From Paulinella micropora (Eukaryota; Cercozoa; Imbricatea; Euglyphida), in contig BJOX01000359.1 in the NCBI GenBank assembly GCA_009731375.1, positions 372,207 to 431,131 on the forward strand: 58,925 bases of DNA, written 5' to 3'. Each line of letters starts with the position of its first letter. The first letter of the stretch is position 1. This document shows positions 57,816 through 58,925 of the stretch, piece by piece. A program made the position numbers and the translations under genes. The notes below the pieces were generated by a model, which was given only the letters and a program-made list of their open reading frames with translations, ran no database searches and was not told the DNA's origin.

Positions 57816-58495
57816 CATGTGTGTGTGTGTGTGTGCGAAGCTAGACTGCCCCTCTCCTCTTCTGCGTGTGCGTCCACATATGTGCTATCAAATCTTGCGT
57901 CTCCTGCGCTTACTGTGGATGTGTGTGCGTGTGCATGTGTGTGTTGTGTTTGTATGTGTTTGTGTGGTGTATTTGTATGTATGTGTATGTGTGGCTAGAC
58001 AATAAGAGTAAAATAGTAATAAACAAATTAGTTTTAAAGGAAGTAAACAAGGTAAACTGTCTAATCTGGAACCTCATGCACGGTTTGATTATTCAATCAT
58101 TATGACGACTATTGTATTAATAACACTATCTCCTAATTATATCATTTTACTAACTTTGATAAATTGTGGCACGGTTGCAGGTTTCAAATTCAATTTCCAA
58201 CTAAACGGCGTTGTGACATTGGCAGACGGCTGCTCACTGTCTTTGAAAAGCTCTAGATCTGGTATATATCATCTTAATAAAGTTTCATTGCACAAATGAA
58301 CGAATGAGAAAGAAGAACTGTTAGTTTTGTTCTTGTTGGTATTGGTGCTGCCGCTGCTGCTCAGCTGCTGCTGTTGTTTGATAAATTAAATTTATTTAAT
58401 AATAATACGTTCCTTTAATATCAAGAATATGATTCCAGCGCATTATTTTGAAGGATCGAAGAACTTATGATGAGAGAATTGGAAAGAAGAATTTA

Positions 58496-58526
<31 letters not shown>

Positions 58527-58667
58527 GATGGTGCTCAGCCGCTGTTTTTGTTTGTTAAATAAAATATATATAATGATAATATGTTCGCTTAATATCAAGA
58601 ATCTAGTTATGATTCGAGCGCATTATTTTGAAACACGATGGAAGCAGGAAGTACAGGAGTTGGGTTA
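57816..58667. other. no gene firmly recognised; possible terminal exon near 58180
   Basis: A splice-acceptor-like CGGTTGCAG at about 58174-58182 is followed by an open stretch (FKFNFQLNGVVTLADGCSLS) and an AATAAA at about 58276, which together could be a last exon. Support is weak. A second similarity is between 58380-58440 and 58555-58635: TTTAATATCAAGAAT...GCGCATTATTTTGAA occurs twice. Confidence 0.3.
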
Positions 58668-58670
58668 TTA

Positions 58671-58754
<84 letters not shown>

Positions 58755-58925
58755 CCGTGATAGCCCAGTGGTCAAGTTCTACCATCTGGGCCCTGTCGCC
58801 AGTTCGATTCCCGTCGGTGCCACCAGTATTTTCATTGAACATACCGGTCCGTCTGGACCAGTATTTTCATTGAACATACCGGTCCGTCTGGAAGTGTTGG
58901 AACTGCCCTTGCGGGGGTGTCATTA
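58668..58925 (+). mobile_element. SINE copy, truncated by window end
   Basis: An (ATT)n tract (58668-58752) leads directly into the tRNA-like head (from 58753) and body. A 35-base segment, ACCAGTATTTTCATTGAACA and onward, is tandemly duplicated (58819-58889). The sequence stops inside the body at GTGTCATTA. The same head-to-tail ATT-SINE arrangement is at the left end of the window. Confidence 0.85.

Noticed and set aside
56792-58005. Ser/Leu/Ile-Tyr repeat frames
   Set aside because: They are CT and CTAT microsatellites; the amino-acid runs follow from the repeat.

Overview
The window is repeat-rich nuclear DNA of a eukaryote. It shows GT-AG spliceosomal introns (many short, about 54-90 nt), tRNA-derived SINEs with (ATT)n tails, an LTR-retroelement gag-protease region, large cut-and-paste-type elements with spliced genes, long microsatellites and two N gaps. 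I see no bacterial operon, CRISPR array or rRNA. A protist or alga is likely but is not established from sequence alone. The standard code fits: complete gene models end at TAA or TGA.

Layout. 1-412: two SINE pieces. 1441-2540: a (TGTA/TGCA)n tract. 2820-7571: LTR fragments and a broken gag-protease region. 7680-15130: element A, a divergent gene pair made of a DUF7869-type transposase-like gene on the minus strand and an intact 5-exon partner gene on the plus strand. 15297-16560: a ~358-bp tandem repeat. 16600-22600: weak, decayed retroelement-like ORFs. 22660-25000: unassigned sequence, candidate exons and microsatellites. 25419-30960: element B, an intact 3-exon partner gene on the minus strand and a transposase-like gene on the plus strand. 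30296-39160: four tandem 2,216-bp units, each fusing the tail of element B to the tail of element C. 30960-43240: element C, with the same two-gene plan in mirror orientation. 43240-46880: GT-rich, unassigned sequence. 46840-47255: polypurine tract and LTR. 48817-51024: a ~2.2-kb element with terminal inverted repeats. 52535-53738: one clean host-like gene, a 6-exon zinc-ribbon/LIM/zinc-ribbon protein on the minus strand. 53800-58925: microsatellites, a LINE reverse-transcriptase tail and a SINE cut by the window end.

The most interesting observation is that elements A, B and C each carry their own short palindrome, repeated about ten times, almost only in non-coding parts (long introns, the space between the two divergent genes, 3' flanks). 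The palindromes are GGAGTAGACCCTACTCC in A, CACTTTTATGCATAAAAGTG in B and AAATATGYCATATTT in C. B and C are homologous: their proteins align, intron positions are conserved, and one 20-codon block differs by 12 synonymous and no amino-acid changes. The partner-gene intron that holds three palindromes in B also holds three in C, but the palindrome sequence is different. This looks like an element-specific hairpin or binding-site system maintained in introns. I do not know a described counterpart.

Limits: no alignment or database search was run. Product names rest on motif reading, and exon boundaries on GT/AG sites plus reading-frame continuity. Several transposase exons carry frameshifts, often at homopolymers, which may be decay or sequencing error.
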